Origin: DASRDB01 sp035652815
GTDB taxonomy: Bacteria > Chloroflexota > Ktedonobacteria > Ktedonobacterales > Ktedonobacteraceae
Direction of reading: 5' to 3'
Length of the DNA: 64,000 bases
Assembly: GCA_035652815.1 (NCBI GenBank)
Contig: DASRDB010000003.1
Span: 806,001-870,000 of the forward strand
The notes under the pieces were generated by a model. It was not told the DNA's origin. It made no database searches and worked only from the letters and a program-made list of their open reading frames with translations. The translations under genes and the position numbers were made by a program. Of the stretch, positions 1-9,017 are shown piece after piece (the first letter of the stretch is position 1; each line of letters opens with the position of its first letter).

Positions 1-108
1 AGGATCTCGCGTGCCCGACGATTCGTGTGTCGAGGTCGCAGATCCTTCGCGGCGCTCAGGATGACAGTATGGCGCTCAGGATGACAGGCAAGAGGGGCTT
101 TTTCATGG
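1..108. repeat. Partial copy of dispersed palindromic repeat (family A)
   Basis: The window opens inside a family A repeat. A right arm reading GATCCTTCGCGGCGCTCAGG is followed by a second partial copy of the GGCGCTCAGGATGACAG core, then the tail GAGGGGCTTTTTCATGG. A similar tail follows the copies near 23260 and 25165, so the element is longer than its palindrome. No gene is visible in this stretch. Confidence 0.7.
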
Positions 109-122
109 CTTGCTATGGCTTG

Positions 123-935
123 CTAACGCGCCTTCAGTTCCTCCATCCACTCCGCCGCGCTCCCAGTACACGACCAGTGCGAACTCGTACCGACGTTGCC
201 CGACATGGTCGTCTCGTAACCGAGCATTATTACATACTCCCTCTCTTTATAACGCAGCATGAAGGCATCGCATTCCAGCCGCCCGATATAAAACGAACCA
301 CGCTGCCTCACTGCTCCAATGTCTTTCAATGGTGCAACAAAAAAGACACGCTTCTCGCCGCGATTCTCAGCACACACCAGTTCCTTCTCGAAGAGATAAA
401 GTCTGCCTCGCGCCTGAATGTCACCATTGTTATTCATGAGGGTCATCAAGGTAAAAAGACGCGGCTCCCTCACCTGCACGTGTTCCGCCAGCAACGCTAG
501 AGCCTGCTGGCGCTGTTCGAGCAGGATGCCTTCGAGGTGCAGCCGCACGTAGCGATCACCGGCGAAAAGATGACCGAGTCCTTCCTTGCCCTTGCTGGCA
601 CGCAGGTAGTCCTCGCCCTCGTTTACCGCAAAGCGAGCCTCTGACCAGCTCATTTCCTGCCTTTTTTCGCCTGGAAAGTATACCCGCACGCCTTCGTCAC
701 CAATCCACACTCCCGCACGTCTATACTCATAGATCAGAATCAGCATCGGCAGCAGCACAACGAAGGCAATGACGCCAATCAGGTACGCCGGAACGAGCAA
801 TACATCCTGCCCTGGCGGCAGCACGTGCAGCGCTGATAGCACAATGATGCTTACTGAAATGGCCAGCACAATCCCGGAAATGACCGCGAGCAGCGTTATC
901 CGGCCAGTATGCGCCGTAAAATGATAGCGCACCAT
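123..935 (-). CDS. Membrane-anchored protein with PH-like cytoplasmic region, function unknown
   Basis: I do not recognise the family. The 270-residue protein starts with two hydrophobic segments (about residues 12-36 and 46-68). A soluble part follows, rich in short beta strands and charged residues, as in bacterial PH-like membrane proteins (for example 'VRVYFPGEKRQEMSWSEA'). The start at 935 is chosen over an upstream in-frame ATG at 1004 because GAGAGG lies about seven bases before it and the hydrophobic N-terminus begins there. The gene is transcribed away from purB. No catalytic motif is apparent. A structural or sensing role at the membrane is a guess. Confidence 0.6.
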   Translation of the reverse strand: MVRYHFTAHTGRITLLAVISGIVLAISVSIIVLSALHVLPPGQDVLLVPAYLIGVIAFVVLLPMLILIYEYRRAGVWIGDEGVRVYFPGEKRQEMSWSEARFAVNEGEDYLRASKGKEGLGHLFAGDRYVRLHLEGILLEQRQQALALLAEHVQVREPRLFTLMTLMNNNGDIQARGRLYLFEKELVCAENRGEKRVFFVAPLKDIGAVRQRGSFYIGRLECDAFMLRYKEREYVIMLGYETTMSGNVGTSSHWSCTGSAAEWMEELKAR

Positions 936-1024
936 ATATAAACCTCTCTCATAAGAGACGATAGACATCAAACAACCGGGTTGTCTAAGGCTGAAGTGTA
1001 ACACATTTGAGGAATAAATAATAT

Positions 1025-2335
1025 ATGATCGAACGCTATACCCTGCCAGAAATGGCTGCCATATGGTCTCCGACCACCAAAACCGATGCCTGGCTCAAGG
1101 TTGAACTGCTTGTCTGCGAAGCCTGGGCGCGCGAGGGTGTCATTCCAGAGGATGCTATCGAGAAGATTCGGGCCGCCCGCTATAACGCGCAGCGCATGCA
1201 GGAGATAGAGCAGGAAACGCACCACGACATTATTTCCTTCCTGCGCTCCATTCAGGAACAGCTTGGTCCCGAGGGCCGCTTCATTCATCTGGGCCTCACC
1301 TCTTCCGATGTCCTCGACACCGGCCTTGCCATACAGCTAAAAGAGGCCGGTGAACTGCTGACCCGTTCGCTGGCAACGCTTGTCGAGACCGTAGCGCAGG
1401 ACGCCCAGCGCTACAAATATACGCTCATGGCCGGGCGCACACACGGCATTCACGCCGAGCCAATCACTTTCGGCCTGAAGCTTGCATTGTGGGTCGATGA
1501 ACTGCGGCGCGGGCAAAAACGACTCGCGGCGGCCCTGGAACAGGTGACGGTCGGCAAGATCTCGGGCGCGGTCGGCACGCACGCCACTGTTCCGCCGCAG
1601 ATCGAAGAGTACGTGTGCCAGCAGTTAGGCATCGATGTTGCTCCCATCTCCAGCCAGATCGTGCAGCGCGACCGGCATGCCCACTTCATGACCACACTCG
1701 CCCTGATCGCCAGTTCCCTCGAAAAGATGGCGCAGGAGATTCGCCATTTGCAGCGCACAGAAGTGGGGGAGGCCTTCGAGCCGTTCGCTTCGGGCCAGCA
1801 GGGTTCATCCGCCATGCCACACAAGCGCAATCCCGAACTCTGCGAGCGCATCTGCGGCCTGGCAAGAGTGATGCGCGGCTATGCCGTCACCGCAATGGAA
1901 AGCGTGGCCCTCTGGCACGAGCGCGACATCAGCCACTCCTCTGCCGAGCGCATCATCATCCCTGACGCCTGCATCCTGCTGCACTACATGCTGCATATCT
2001 TCAATAATGTGATGAGCGGCTTGCAGGTAGACGAGGAGCGCATGCTCGCCAACCTGAACATGACCGGCGGGCTGGTCTATTCACAACGCATCCTGCTGGC
2101 TCTCGTCGAAAAAGGCGTCGGACGACAGGAAGCCTATAAAATGGTGCAGCGCAACGCCAAAAGAGTCTGGAGTCTCGCCAGTTCCGGCCCCATCCAGGGA
2201 CCCGCCCTGCTCGACGCGCTCAGCAGCGATCCCGAGGTGGCACACTACCTCTCGCGGAATGAGCTGGTCGAACTCATGAACACCGATTACTATACGAAAT
2301 ACATCGACACCTCTTTTGAGAGGATAGGGCTATGA
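1025..2335 (+). CDS. purB: Adenylosuccinate lyase
   Basis: Cytosolic enzyme of purine synthesis. It cleaves SAICAR to AICAR and adenylosuccinate to AMP, releasing fumarate. The protein has 436 residues, normal for the short PurB type. It begins MIERYTLPEMAAIW as typical for the family. It carries the fumarase/aspartase superfamily signature GSSAMPHKRNP at about residues 260-270, whose flexible loop holds the catalytic serine. A TSSDVLDTG motif lies at about residues 92-100 and an AGRTHGIHAEP motif around residue 137. The stop codon overlaps the ATG of the next gene by four bases (ATGA), so the two are probably translationally coupled. Confidence 0.97.
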   Translation: MIERYTLPEMAAIWSPTTKTDAWLKVELLVCEAWAREGVIPEDAIEKIRAARYNAQRMQEIEQETHHDIISFLRSIQEQLGPEGRFIHLGLTSSDVLDTGLAIQLKEAGELLTRSLATLVETVAQDAQRYKYTLMAGRTHGIHAEPITFGLKLALWVDELRRGQKRLAAALEQVTVGKISGAVGTHATVPPQIEEYVCQQLGIDVAPISSQIVQRDRHAHFMTTLALIASSLEKMAQEIRHLQRTEVGEAFEPFASGQQGSSAMPHKRNPELCERICGLARVMRGYAVTAMESVALWHERDISHSSAERIIIPDACILLHYMLHIFNNVMSGLQVDEERMLANLNMTGGLVYSQRILLALVEKGVGRQEAYKMVQRNAKRVWSLASSGPIQGPALLDALSSDPEVAHYLSRNELVELMNTDYYTKYIDTSFERIGL

Positions 2336-3990
2336 AGGACGGGAAAGACACGGGTAGTCATCATTTTTTTGCGTGGGAAGTTCCTGGAAGCATAGGGGCC
2401 GGAAACCCCCCACGCCAAACTTCCGGTCCCCCACGCCGGATGCAAAACATTGATGCACACTCGAAAGAAACTAGAAAAATAGCGCCCTTGACGCTCCTCT
2501 TCATCCTGGGAAGCCTGCTTGCCTGTCTCTACTTTCTGGTAATCTTCCTCGTGCCTCGCTTCACGGTCTATCTGCCCACGCCAACAAACCCATCAGTGCT
2601 GGCTCCGGCACAGCTACTTGATCCGGCGCTCTGGCAGGCCTATGCCAGTGAACTGCCCGCAGCCTATGCTCTGTTATTAGCGCTGACTTTCCTGGCAATC
2701 GCCTGCCTCTATCTTTTTATTGTTGCCCGGCTCTATCGCCTGAGCAAAACTGTTTCGTTTTCAAAACTCTGGTTGCTGTTGCCACTCTCGGGCGCGGTCG
2801 TGTTCGGCGGTATTCTGTTGTTCCTGCCTGTCTTTCTCTCGCCGGATGTGCTTGCCTACATTTCTGTGAGCCAGGGACATACGACTTCCTATCAATACCT
2901 GCTTTCTTACGCGACGCCATACAACTCCGCTCCCTATGGGCCGCTCTGGCTTGCTCCCCTTTCACTTTTTGCGACCATCAGTAGCCAGAACCCGGCTCTA
3001 CTGCCCGTGATTTTTCGGGTCGCGGGGCTTGTCATCCACCTGGTCAACACGCTGCTGATCTGGCACATGCTTGGCAAACTTGCGCCTGAACGACGGCTGG
3101 CCGGGACGCTGCTTTATGCCTGGAACCCGCTTGTGCTGCTTGAACTGGCGGGCAATGGGCATATCGATATGCTCGTAATCTGCCTGCTCCTGCTCGCGGT
3201 CGCGCTCTACTTGCAACAAAAAGGCCCGCGCACAGAAATCAGCGCGATCATCCTGCTGGGAATAGCTGCCAGTTTAAATATGCTGGTCTTCCTGCTTGTC
3301 CCGCCGTTCCTCTGGTTCATAGAGCGCAAGGAACGTAAACTAAGCAGCGCTGCCTGGGGCTTTTGCTGGCGTTTTGTCGTACTGCTGGCGGTTGTTGCGC
3401 TGTTCTATCTTCCCGTCTGGCAGGGCAGTTCAACCTACCTGGCGCTCATCTCATCGTTCGATATGAATCATTTCCAGCATTCGCCGCTTGGCAGCCTGGT
3501 CATACCGCTGCGCTGGCTCTATACCACTCTGACCAGCGGCCTGCCCTATCCGCCCTCGCTGCTCAACCCGATCTTTGCGGCGGACGCTACAATACTCTCA
3601 ACGTCCATCTTTCTCTTTATCCTGCTCTACTTTCGTGTGCTTGGGCGCGTGCGCGATACATCATTCAGCCTCTTCCCGGCGCTCGATACACTTTTTGCCT
3701 GTTTGAGCATCGTGCTGGTTGGCTTTACGCTGCTGGCGGCGAGCGATTTCTGGCCCTGGTATATGCTCTGGTTGCCCTGTTTCGCGGCGCTGCGCCGTTT
3801 CGACCGACTGAGCATCTGCTTGCTGCTGCTCTCATGCGCAACCCTGCTCTACTATCCTTTCCTGTACCTGGATGGCACCGCCATCGCTGTCTTCCTACCT
3901 TTATGCATTTTCGCGACTCCGGTCGTCTATATACTAGTACAGCGATTACGAGCCTCGGGTAAGTTGGAAAGGAAGAACCAGTTTTCATGA
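2332..3990 (+). CDS. Multi-pass membrane protein, probable polyprenol-phosphate-dependent glycosyltransferase (GT87/GT-C-like)
   Basis: A 552-residue integral membrane protein with roughly ten to twelve hydrophobic helices starting near residue 48. The spacing, the early periplasmic loop containing 'LSPDVLAYISVSQGH' and the 'YAWNPLVLLELAGNGHID' segment resemble GT-C mannosyltransferase-like proteins that use lipid-linked sugars. Acceptor and donor are unknown. Its ATG overlaps the purB stop by four bases and has GAGAGG upstream. The first 36 residues are hydrophilic and Gly/Pro-rich, encoded partly by a GC-rich inverted-repeat-like segment (2365-2440). A later start at Met37 (2440) would remove them. 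The 3' end overlaps the idi gene by four bases, so purB, this gene and idi form one operon. Confidence 0.65.
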   Translation: MKDGKDTGSHHFFAWEVPGSIGAGNPPRQTSGPPRRMQNIDAHSKETRKIAPLTLLFILGSLLACLYFLVIFLVPRFTVYLPTPTNPSVLAPAQLLDPALWQAYASELPAAYALLLALTFLAIACLYLFIVARLYRLSKTVSFSKLWLLLPLSGAVVFGGILLFLPVFLSPDVLAYISVSQGHTTSYQYLLSYATPYNSAPYGPLWLAPLSLFATISSQNPALLPVIFRVAGLVIHLVNTLLIWHMLGKLAPERRLAGTLLYAWNPLVLLELAGNGHIDMLVICLLLLAVALYLQQKGPRTEISAIILLGIAASLNMLVFLLVPPFLWFIERKERKLSSAAWGFCWRFVVLLAVVALFYLPVWQGSSTYLALISSFDMNHFQHSPLGSLVIPLRWLYTTLTSGLPYPPSLLNPIFAADATILSTSIFLFILLYFRVLGRVRDTSFSLFPALDTLFACLSIVLVGFTLLAASDFWPWYMLWLPCFAALRRFDRLSICLLLLSCATLLYYPFLYLDGTAIAVFLPLCIFATPVVYILVQRLRASGKLERKNQFS

Positions 3991-5126
3991 GCGAGGAAGT
4001 TCAGCAGCGAAAAATTGAGCATGTCAGCATCGCGTTAGGTCAGGATGTCTCTGTTCCCCAGCGCGCCAACTGGAACGATATCCAGTTCGTTCACCAGGCA
4101 CTGCCGGAAGTTGACCTGGACAGCATCGATACCTCAGTTACGTTTTTAGGCCACACACTGCGCTATCCACTCTTTATTTCCTCGCTCACAGGCGGTCATC
4201 CAGATGTGACACGCATTAACCAGAATCTCGCGCAGGCGGCGGAACACTACGGCCTTGCCCTCGGCGTCGGTAGCCAGCGCGCCGCCATCGTCAATCCTGG
4301 AGTCAGCGACAGCTACAGTATCACCCGCGAACAGGCCCCAAATGCCTTTCTCATCGCCAATATCGGTGCACCCCAGCTTATTCCGCAGCAGAGACACGCG
4401 CCTTTCACGCTCGAACAGGTGCAGCGCGCCATCGACATGATCGGCGCAAACGCTCTCGCTGTACACATGAACAGCCTGCAAGAAGCCGCGCAACCGGAAG
4501 GCGATCGCCGCGCCGTTGGAGAAGCTGCCGCCCTGCAAGCTCTCACAGCCCAGCTTTCCGTTCCTGTCATTGCTAAAGAAACAGGCGCGGGCGTCTCTCG
4601 CGAACAGGCCCTGTTGCTCCGCTCCTGCGGCGTCTCGGCCATCGATGTAGGCGGCGCGGGCGGCAGCAGCATGTCTGCGATGGAAGCGGCCCGCTCCAAA
4701 GCACGCGGCGACGAGCGGACCGAGAATATCGGCAATCTGTTCCGCGATTGGGGCATCGCCACGCCAGTAGCCGTCGTTGAAGCAGGCGTGGCTGGCCTGC
4801 CGCTCATCTCAACCGGAGGCGTGCGCAACGGGCTGGACATGGCACGCGCCCTCGCTCTCGGCGCAACGCTCGTCGGTATTGGCTTCCCTTTCCTGAAAGC
4901 CGCCAGCGAAAGCTACGAAGCAGTCTGCGCGTTGCTGGAAAAGCTAATGGCAGAACTGAAAGTTGCCATGCAGTTGAGCGGCGCGGCATCCATTGCCCAG
5001 CTTCAAGAGGTCGATATCGTCGTCACCGGAGAAACGCGCAACTGGCTCGAACTGCGCGGCTTTGAGGAAACATTGAAGGCGATTGCGCAGCGTCGCTGGC
5101 GCAAGATGCGCTCATATGAACTTTGA
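3987..5126 (+). CDS. fni: Type II isopentenyl-diphosphate delta-isomerase (FMN-dependent)
   Basis: Interconverts isopentenyl and dimethylallyl diphosphate for isoprenoid synthesis, using reduced FMN and NAD(P)H; cytosolic. The 379-residue protein has the family hallmarks in order: RKIEHV near the N-terminus (substrate diphosphate binding), LFISSLTGGH around residue 65, GVGSQRAAI (FMN loop), 'VIAKETGAGVS', the IDVGGAGGSS phosphate-binding glycine loop, and a C-terminal GIGFPFLKAA segment. The length is at the upper end of the usual 330-380. It is the third gene of the purB operon, overlapping the membrane protein by four bases. A link with a polyprenol-dependent glycosyltransferase would make sense but is inference. 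Confidence 0.95.
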   Translation: MSEEVQQRKIEHVSIALGQDVSVPQRANWNDIQFVHQALPEVDLDSIDTSVTFLGHTLRYPLFISSLTGGHPDVTRINQNLAQAAEHYGLALGVGSQRAAIVNPGVSDSYSITREQAPNAFLIANIGAPQLIPQQRHAPFTLEQVQRAIDMIGANALAVHMNSLQEAAQPEGDRRAVGEAAALQALTAQLSVPVIAKETGAGVSREQALLLRSCGVSAIDVGGAGGSSMSAMEAARSKARGDERTENIGNLFRDWGIATPVAVVEAGVAGLPLISTGGVRNGLDMARALALGATLVGIGFPFLKAASESYEAVCALLEKLMAELKVAMQLSGAASIAQLQEVDIVVTGETRNWLELRGFEETLKAIAQRRWRKMRSYEL

Positions 5127-5223
5127 TAAAATAGCGGGAGATCCTCGCCCCCCTGTCATCCTTCGCTGCGCTCAGGATGACATGTCTTGGTATCCCCTCT
5201 TGCTTTGTCCAACTTGACATGAG
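5127..5223. repeat. Intergenic gap with one compact family A palindrome
   Basis: Between the convergent idi and mobA genes. A short palindrome at about 5152-5182, TGTCATCC...GGATGACA, surrounds the CTTCGCTGCGCTC core. It is a half-length member of repeat family A and lies where both transcripts would be expected to end. Confidence 0.6.
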
Positions 5224-5814
5224 CTACAATAATGCCTGAAATTCTTCCGGCGTATTCACTCCAATAAACGAACGCAGATTCGGATCAACCTTGCGCAGTT
5301 CCGCTTCCTCGATATACCGCACAGGAGCGACTTCTAATAAGGCGCGTGGGTCTCTGCGACCGTTCTGTAGACACTGCTCGATATAAGGCAGGACAGCGCG
5401 TGGATAAATTGCCAGCAACACCTGTGGAATGCCACCAACTCGCGGGACGATAAGTGTATCTTCCTGCGCCTGCGATAGCAAAAAGTTTGCTAATGCAGGT
5501 TGCAGGCAGGGCATATCAACCGCAACGATCAGCGCGTAAGAAGTCGAAACCGCGCTCAGTCCGCTATACAGCCCCATGAGCGGCCCATGTTCGGGAATTT
5601 GATCGTAGACCAGCCGCGTGCCGGGACGCGCATACCATGCTTCAAATGAGGCATCCGCAGCCACGATGACGACTTCTTCACAAAGAGAAGTTAGCACCGA
5701 AACGAGGGAATCGAGGAAGGTGAGAGCAGCATTGCCGGGCAAACGCAGCAGGGCTTTATTCGTACCCATACGCCTGCTGCGTCCACCCGCCATAATGATA
5801 CCTGCGCTGCCCAT
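5224..5814 (-). CDS. mobA: Molybdenum cofactor guanylyltransferase (MobA-like)
   Basis: Transfers GMP from GTP to molybdopterin to make the MGD form of the molybdenum cofactor; cytosolic. The 196-residue protein begins with the nucleotidyltransferase signature IIMAGGRSRRMGTNKALL (residues 6-23). It continues with 'LVYDQIPEHGPLMGLYSGL' and 'VAVDMPCLQP', where the aspartate binds Mg-GTP. This order and length match MobA. A related specificity such as MocA-like cytidylyltransferase is possible but less likely, given the EHGPL loop. No other molybdenum genes are in the window. The stop of the following upstream gene lies only 6 bases from this start, so the two are probably co-transcribed. Confidence 0.88.
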   Translation of the reverse strand: MGSAGIIMAGGRSRRMGTNKALLRLPGNAALTFLDSLVSVLTSLCEEVVIVAADASFEAWYARPGTRLVYDQIPEHGPLMGLYSGLSAVSTSYALIVAVDMPCLQPALANFLLSQAQEDTLIVPRVGGIPQVLLAIYPRAVLPYIEQCLQNGRRDPRALLEVAPVRYIEEAELRKVDPNLRSFIGVNTPEEFQALL

Positions 5815-5820
5815 GTATAA

Positions 5821-6306
5821 TTACCGGCTGGCAGCCTTCGCCTTGCGCTTGTTGCTCTTTTTCGGGATATACTGCTGCCGGTTCTGGTAGGCCAGATAGT
5901 TGTCGCGCTCCTGCGGGTACTTGCGCACAAGATAGACAATCCAGGTAATGGCCCAGGCCAGCAGACCCGCCAGCCACAGGTAGCGCCAGAAACGCCAGGC
6001 AAAGAAGTACTGGTACAGGTAAGCGCGCGCGAAAATCAGCGGAAAGCCGATAATACAGATCACGGCAAACCAGCCTAGATAGCGATCAAGCATATACTTG
6101 AGAATCGGCTTGTTCTTCACAAAACGCTTGCGACCCTCGACCGAATAATAAAAGGCAATCAGCACACCCAGGCTACAAAAAATCAGCCAGGGCAAATAAA
6201 AATGAAACGTCTCCGGTGGAACACCAGGGCTGCCGCTTGTGGCGTCCACACAACTCGTCGCCGTACAAGGGTCCGTGAACAGCCAGTTTATCAAATTGAA
6301 GTGCAT
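5821..6306 (-). CDS. Small integral membrane protein, unknown
   Basis: A 161-residue protein with about three or four transmembrane helices: around residues 35-56 ('YLPWLIFCSLGVLIAFYY'), 72-95 and 102-125. It ends in a strongly basic tail (KKSNKRKAKAASR), which by the positive-inside rule should be cytoplasmic. The N-terminal 30 residues contain two cysteines close together (CTATSC). I do not recognise the family. It lies immediately upstream of mobA on the same strand, but nothing in the sequence ties it to cofactor synthesis. Confidence 0.6.
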   Translation of the reverse strand: MHFNLINWLFTDPCTATSCVDATSGSPGVPPETFHFYLPWLIFCSLGVLIAFYYSVEGRKRFVKNKPILKYMLDRYLGWFAVICIIGFPLIFARAYLYQYFFAWRFWRYLWLAGLLAWAITWIVYLVRKYPQERDNYLAYQNRQQYIPKKSNKRKAKAASR

Positions 6307-6455
6307 AGCGTTTTCCGCCCCCTTCTTATAAAAGAATCACAATCATCCAGGTTGATATTGGACATAATGATAGCATGCTTCAGGATAAGAGTCTATAGCT
6401 TTTTTCATTATAGACACCATTGGCAGTTTGTGGAAGGCCAATGAGAAATATCGCA

Positions 6456-6485
6456 TTGACAAACGTATAGTTAAGGAACGATAAT
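6456..6485 (+). promoter_or_regulatory. Sigma70-type promoter of the Ser/Thr kinase gene
   Basis: TTGACA at 6456-6461 and GATAAT at 6480-6485, separated by 18 bases. Transcription would begin near 6492, about 40 bases before the kinase ATG. Confidence 0.6.
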
Positions 6486-6531
6486 CTTTCAAGCACGCAT
6501 ATAAGGAGAGAAAAGGGAACTGAGGTGACGG

Positions 6532-8961
6532 ATGAGCTTTCATTCCCGGCGTTTCGGGAAGTATGAATTGCAGGAACCGCTTGGACGCGGCGGCATGGCC
6601 GAGGTCTGGAAAGCGCTGGATTCGCGTTTGTCGCGCCATGTCGCCATCAAATTCCTGCACGCCAATCTTCAGGAAGACCCCAACTTTTCGGCCCGTTTCA
6701 CACGCGAAGCGCGAGTTGTCGCAGGCCTGCGCCATCCAAATATCGCGCAAATCTACGACTTCGATATCGTAGAGGGCGGCGAGGGAGATACCTTCCCGGC
6801 AAATGCGACCGCTTACATGGTCATGGAATACATCCAGGGCCAATCGCTCGCTCAGTATTTACACAACACCTCTTACAAGCAGATCTTTCCTTCCGGTGCT
6901 GAGGTCATACAACTCTTCACACCCCTCAGCCTGGCGCTTGATTACGCCCACCAGCAGGGAGTCATCCATCGTGATATCAAGCCCGCCAACATCCTGCTCG
7001 ATTCACGCCGCACTTTACAGAACGCAATAGGCGAACCCTTACTGGTAGACTTCGGGCTTGCTAAAGTGCAGAACGCGGAGACACAGACCCTGAGCGGCGA
7101 GATTCTGGGAACGCCCCTTTATATCGCGCCCGAACAATTGCAGGGCCGCCCGGCAAGCGCGCAGAGCGATATCTATGCCCTCGGTGCCATCCTCTACGAA
7201 ATGGTAACAGGAGTGCAACCTTTCCGTGGCGAAGTACTCACCTTCGTTTTTATGAAGCATCTCACGGAAACACCAACCGCGCCGCACCTGCTGAACCCCC
7301 AACTTCCGCCCGCCATCTCAGATGTCATTATGCAAAGCCTCGCAAAAGACCCGGACGCCCGTTTTCCCAGCGCTACCGCGATGACAATAGCGCTTGCGCA
7401 GGCCTTTAATATTTCGCTTCCTGAATATCTGAAGCAGGTTGCAACTGGACAAAACACCATTCTCATGTCCGCTTCACAGGTATTGTCACCGCCGAAGGAA
7501 CCGACACCCGTTTCATCTCCTGATCCTGGCAATCAATCTCCGCCTGCTCGCGTGATTCTTGAAGAGCAATCAAAGGACGTGGCGTCTACACAGTCTATGC
7601 CGAACACTGTTCCACCAGGACAGGCAGAAACCGATAGCAATCCAATTCGGCTACCCGACTCAGACCCATATATGAGACTTTCGACAGGCGCTCCTCTACA
7701 AAAGCAAGGTTCTGCGCCGGAAGTCCTCGCTCAAACACCCACAAATATAGAAGCTGCTCCGGCAAAGGTTGAGAGTACACCTTCATCAATGGTAATTTCA
7801 CCGGTTTCGCCTCCAACACATCCAAAACGCGGGAAGCTCCGGTTGGTGCTGGCAGCATTACTGGTCTTTGTTCTGCTCACTTCAGGATTAAGCGCGTTCT
7901 TGCTGCTCACCCAACATCATTCGCCTGTCGCAGCAGGTACAGTGATAGGTAATGCCTTCTTTCTCAGCAGCGGCAAGCAGAGTTTCAACAATCCTCCAGG
8001 CAACAACGATGAATTTCAGATCGACCTCCAGAACACTCCAGGGCCTTCCTCCGGCAAAAGTTACTACGCCTGGCTCTTACCGGACAAAAATCAAAGCGAG
8101 TCTCCGCCGGTCTTCCTCGGAACACTTACGATAAATCGTGGAAAGGCGCACCTGTTCTACCCCGGTGATAGCCAGCACACCAATTTGCTAGCAATCACCA
8201 GCCGCTTTCTAGTGACAGAGGAAAACGCCAACGAACAGCCGCTTGTTCCCTCACCCGATCTCAGTACCTGGCGTTACTACGCGGAATTGCCGCAAACGCC
8301 TGCTCCCGGTCAGACCTACGGCGTCCTCGCGCACCTGCGTCACCTGCTCGCCAATGATCCAACGCTCGAAAAATATTCCCTATTCGGCGGCCTGAGCGTC
8401 TGGGCCTATCACGACACACAGCAGTTGCTCACCTGGGCTAACAACGCAAAAGAGGGCTGGAATGCCAAAGATTTTCCCTCAGTCCATCGATTGATTATTT
8501 CCATTCTGGATTACCTGGATGGCGCATCACTCGTACAGCAAGATGTCCCGCCCGGTACGCCAATCCTGGCCGATCCTCATATCGCCCAGGTAGGTCTGCT
8601 CGAGTTTGATCCAAACTCCCAAAAAGCGCCCGGCTATCTGTATCATATCGCGCTTCATCTCAACGGTGTCCTCGCCTCTCCAGGCGCAACGCAGTTCCAG
8701 CGCGACCTCGCCACGCGCATCAACTCAGCCCTCAACAGCGTCAAAGGCGCGTTAGAGCAAATGCGCTACGATGCATCTGTGCTTGTTCGCCAGAACAATA
8801 CTGAACTCGCCAGCATATCCTCGCTCAACCAGCTCAATGATCTCGTAACGCAAGCCAATAACGCCTTTATGGGCCAGTCCAACCCGCCAACTCTGGGCAT
8901 CTCACAAATGTACCAGGATATCCAACGCCTCGCTACATTCGAGGTGAAGCCATACATGTAG
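6532..8961 (+). CDS. Receptor-type Ser/Thr protein kinase with extracytoplasmic domain
   Basis: A Hanks-type kinase of the PknB class with a sensor part outside the cell. The kinase domain (about residues 8-275) has the glycine loop GRGGMAEVW, the VAIK lysine, the catalytic loop HRDIKPANILL, the DFGLAK metal-binding motif, the APEQ motif and a GAILYEMVTG segment. A Pro/Ser/Thr-rich linker (about 300-430) leads to one transmembrane helix (about 436-458). The roughly 350-residue outer part is not made of PASTA repeats. Its first half, with FLGTLTINRGKAHLFYPG, resembles the C-terminal domain of anti-sigma-K-type proteins; the second half is alpha-helical and unassigned. The ligand is unknown. 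A membrane hydrolase gene follows 56 bases downstream on the same strand. Confidence 0.9.
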   Translation: MSFHSRRFGKYELQEPLGRGGMAEVWKALDSRLSRHVAIKFLHANLQEDPNFSARFTREARVVAGLRHPNIAQIYDFDIVEGGEGDTFPANATAYMVMEYIQGQSLAQYLHNTSYKQIFPSGAEVIQLFTPLSLALDYAHQQGVIHRDIKPANILLDSRRTLQNAIGEPLLVDFGLAKVQNAETQTLSGEILGTPLYIAPEQLQGRPASAQSDIYALGAILYEMVTGVQPFRGEVLTFVFMKHLTETPTAPHLLNPQLPPAISDVIMQSLAKDPDARFPSATAMTIALAQAFNISLPEYLKQVATGQNTILMSASQVLSPPKEPTPVSSPDPGNQSPPARVILEEQSKDVASTQSMPNTVPPGQAETDSNPIRLPDSDPYMRLSTGAPLQKQGSAPEVLAQTPTNIEAAPAKVESTPSSMVISPVSPPTHPKRGKLRLVLAALLVFVLLTSGLSAFLLLTQHHSPVAAGTVIGNAFFLSSGKQSFNNPPGNNDEFQIDLQNTPGPSSGKSYYAWLLPDKNQSESPPVFLGTLTINRGKAHLFYPGDSQHTNLLAITSRFLVTEENANEQPLVPSPDLSTWRYYAELPQTPAPGQTYGVLAHLRHLLANDPTLEKYSLFGGLSVWAYHDTQQLLTWANNAKEGWNAKDFPSVHRLIISILDYLDGASLVQQDVPPGTPILADPHIAQVGLLEFDPNSQKAPGYLYHIALHLNGVLASPGATQFQRDLATRINSALNSVKGALEQMRYDASVLVRQNNTELASISSLNQLNDLVTQANNAFMGQSNPPTLGISQMYQDIQRLATFEVKPYM

Positions 8962-9017
8962 GGGTGGGAACGCCTGCGCTCCACATAGAAATGCAACACG
9001 AAAGAGAAATCAAATAA

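Noticed and set aside
27..500. 157-codon frame at the left end
   Set aside because: It begins in a dispersed repeat and runs opposite the membrane protein gene at 123-935, which has a proper start signal.
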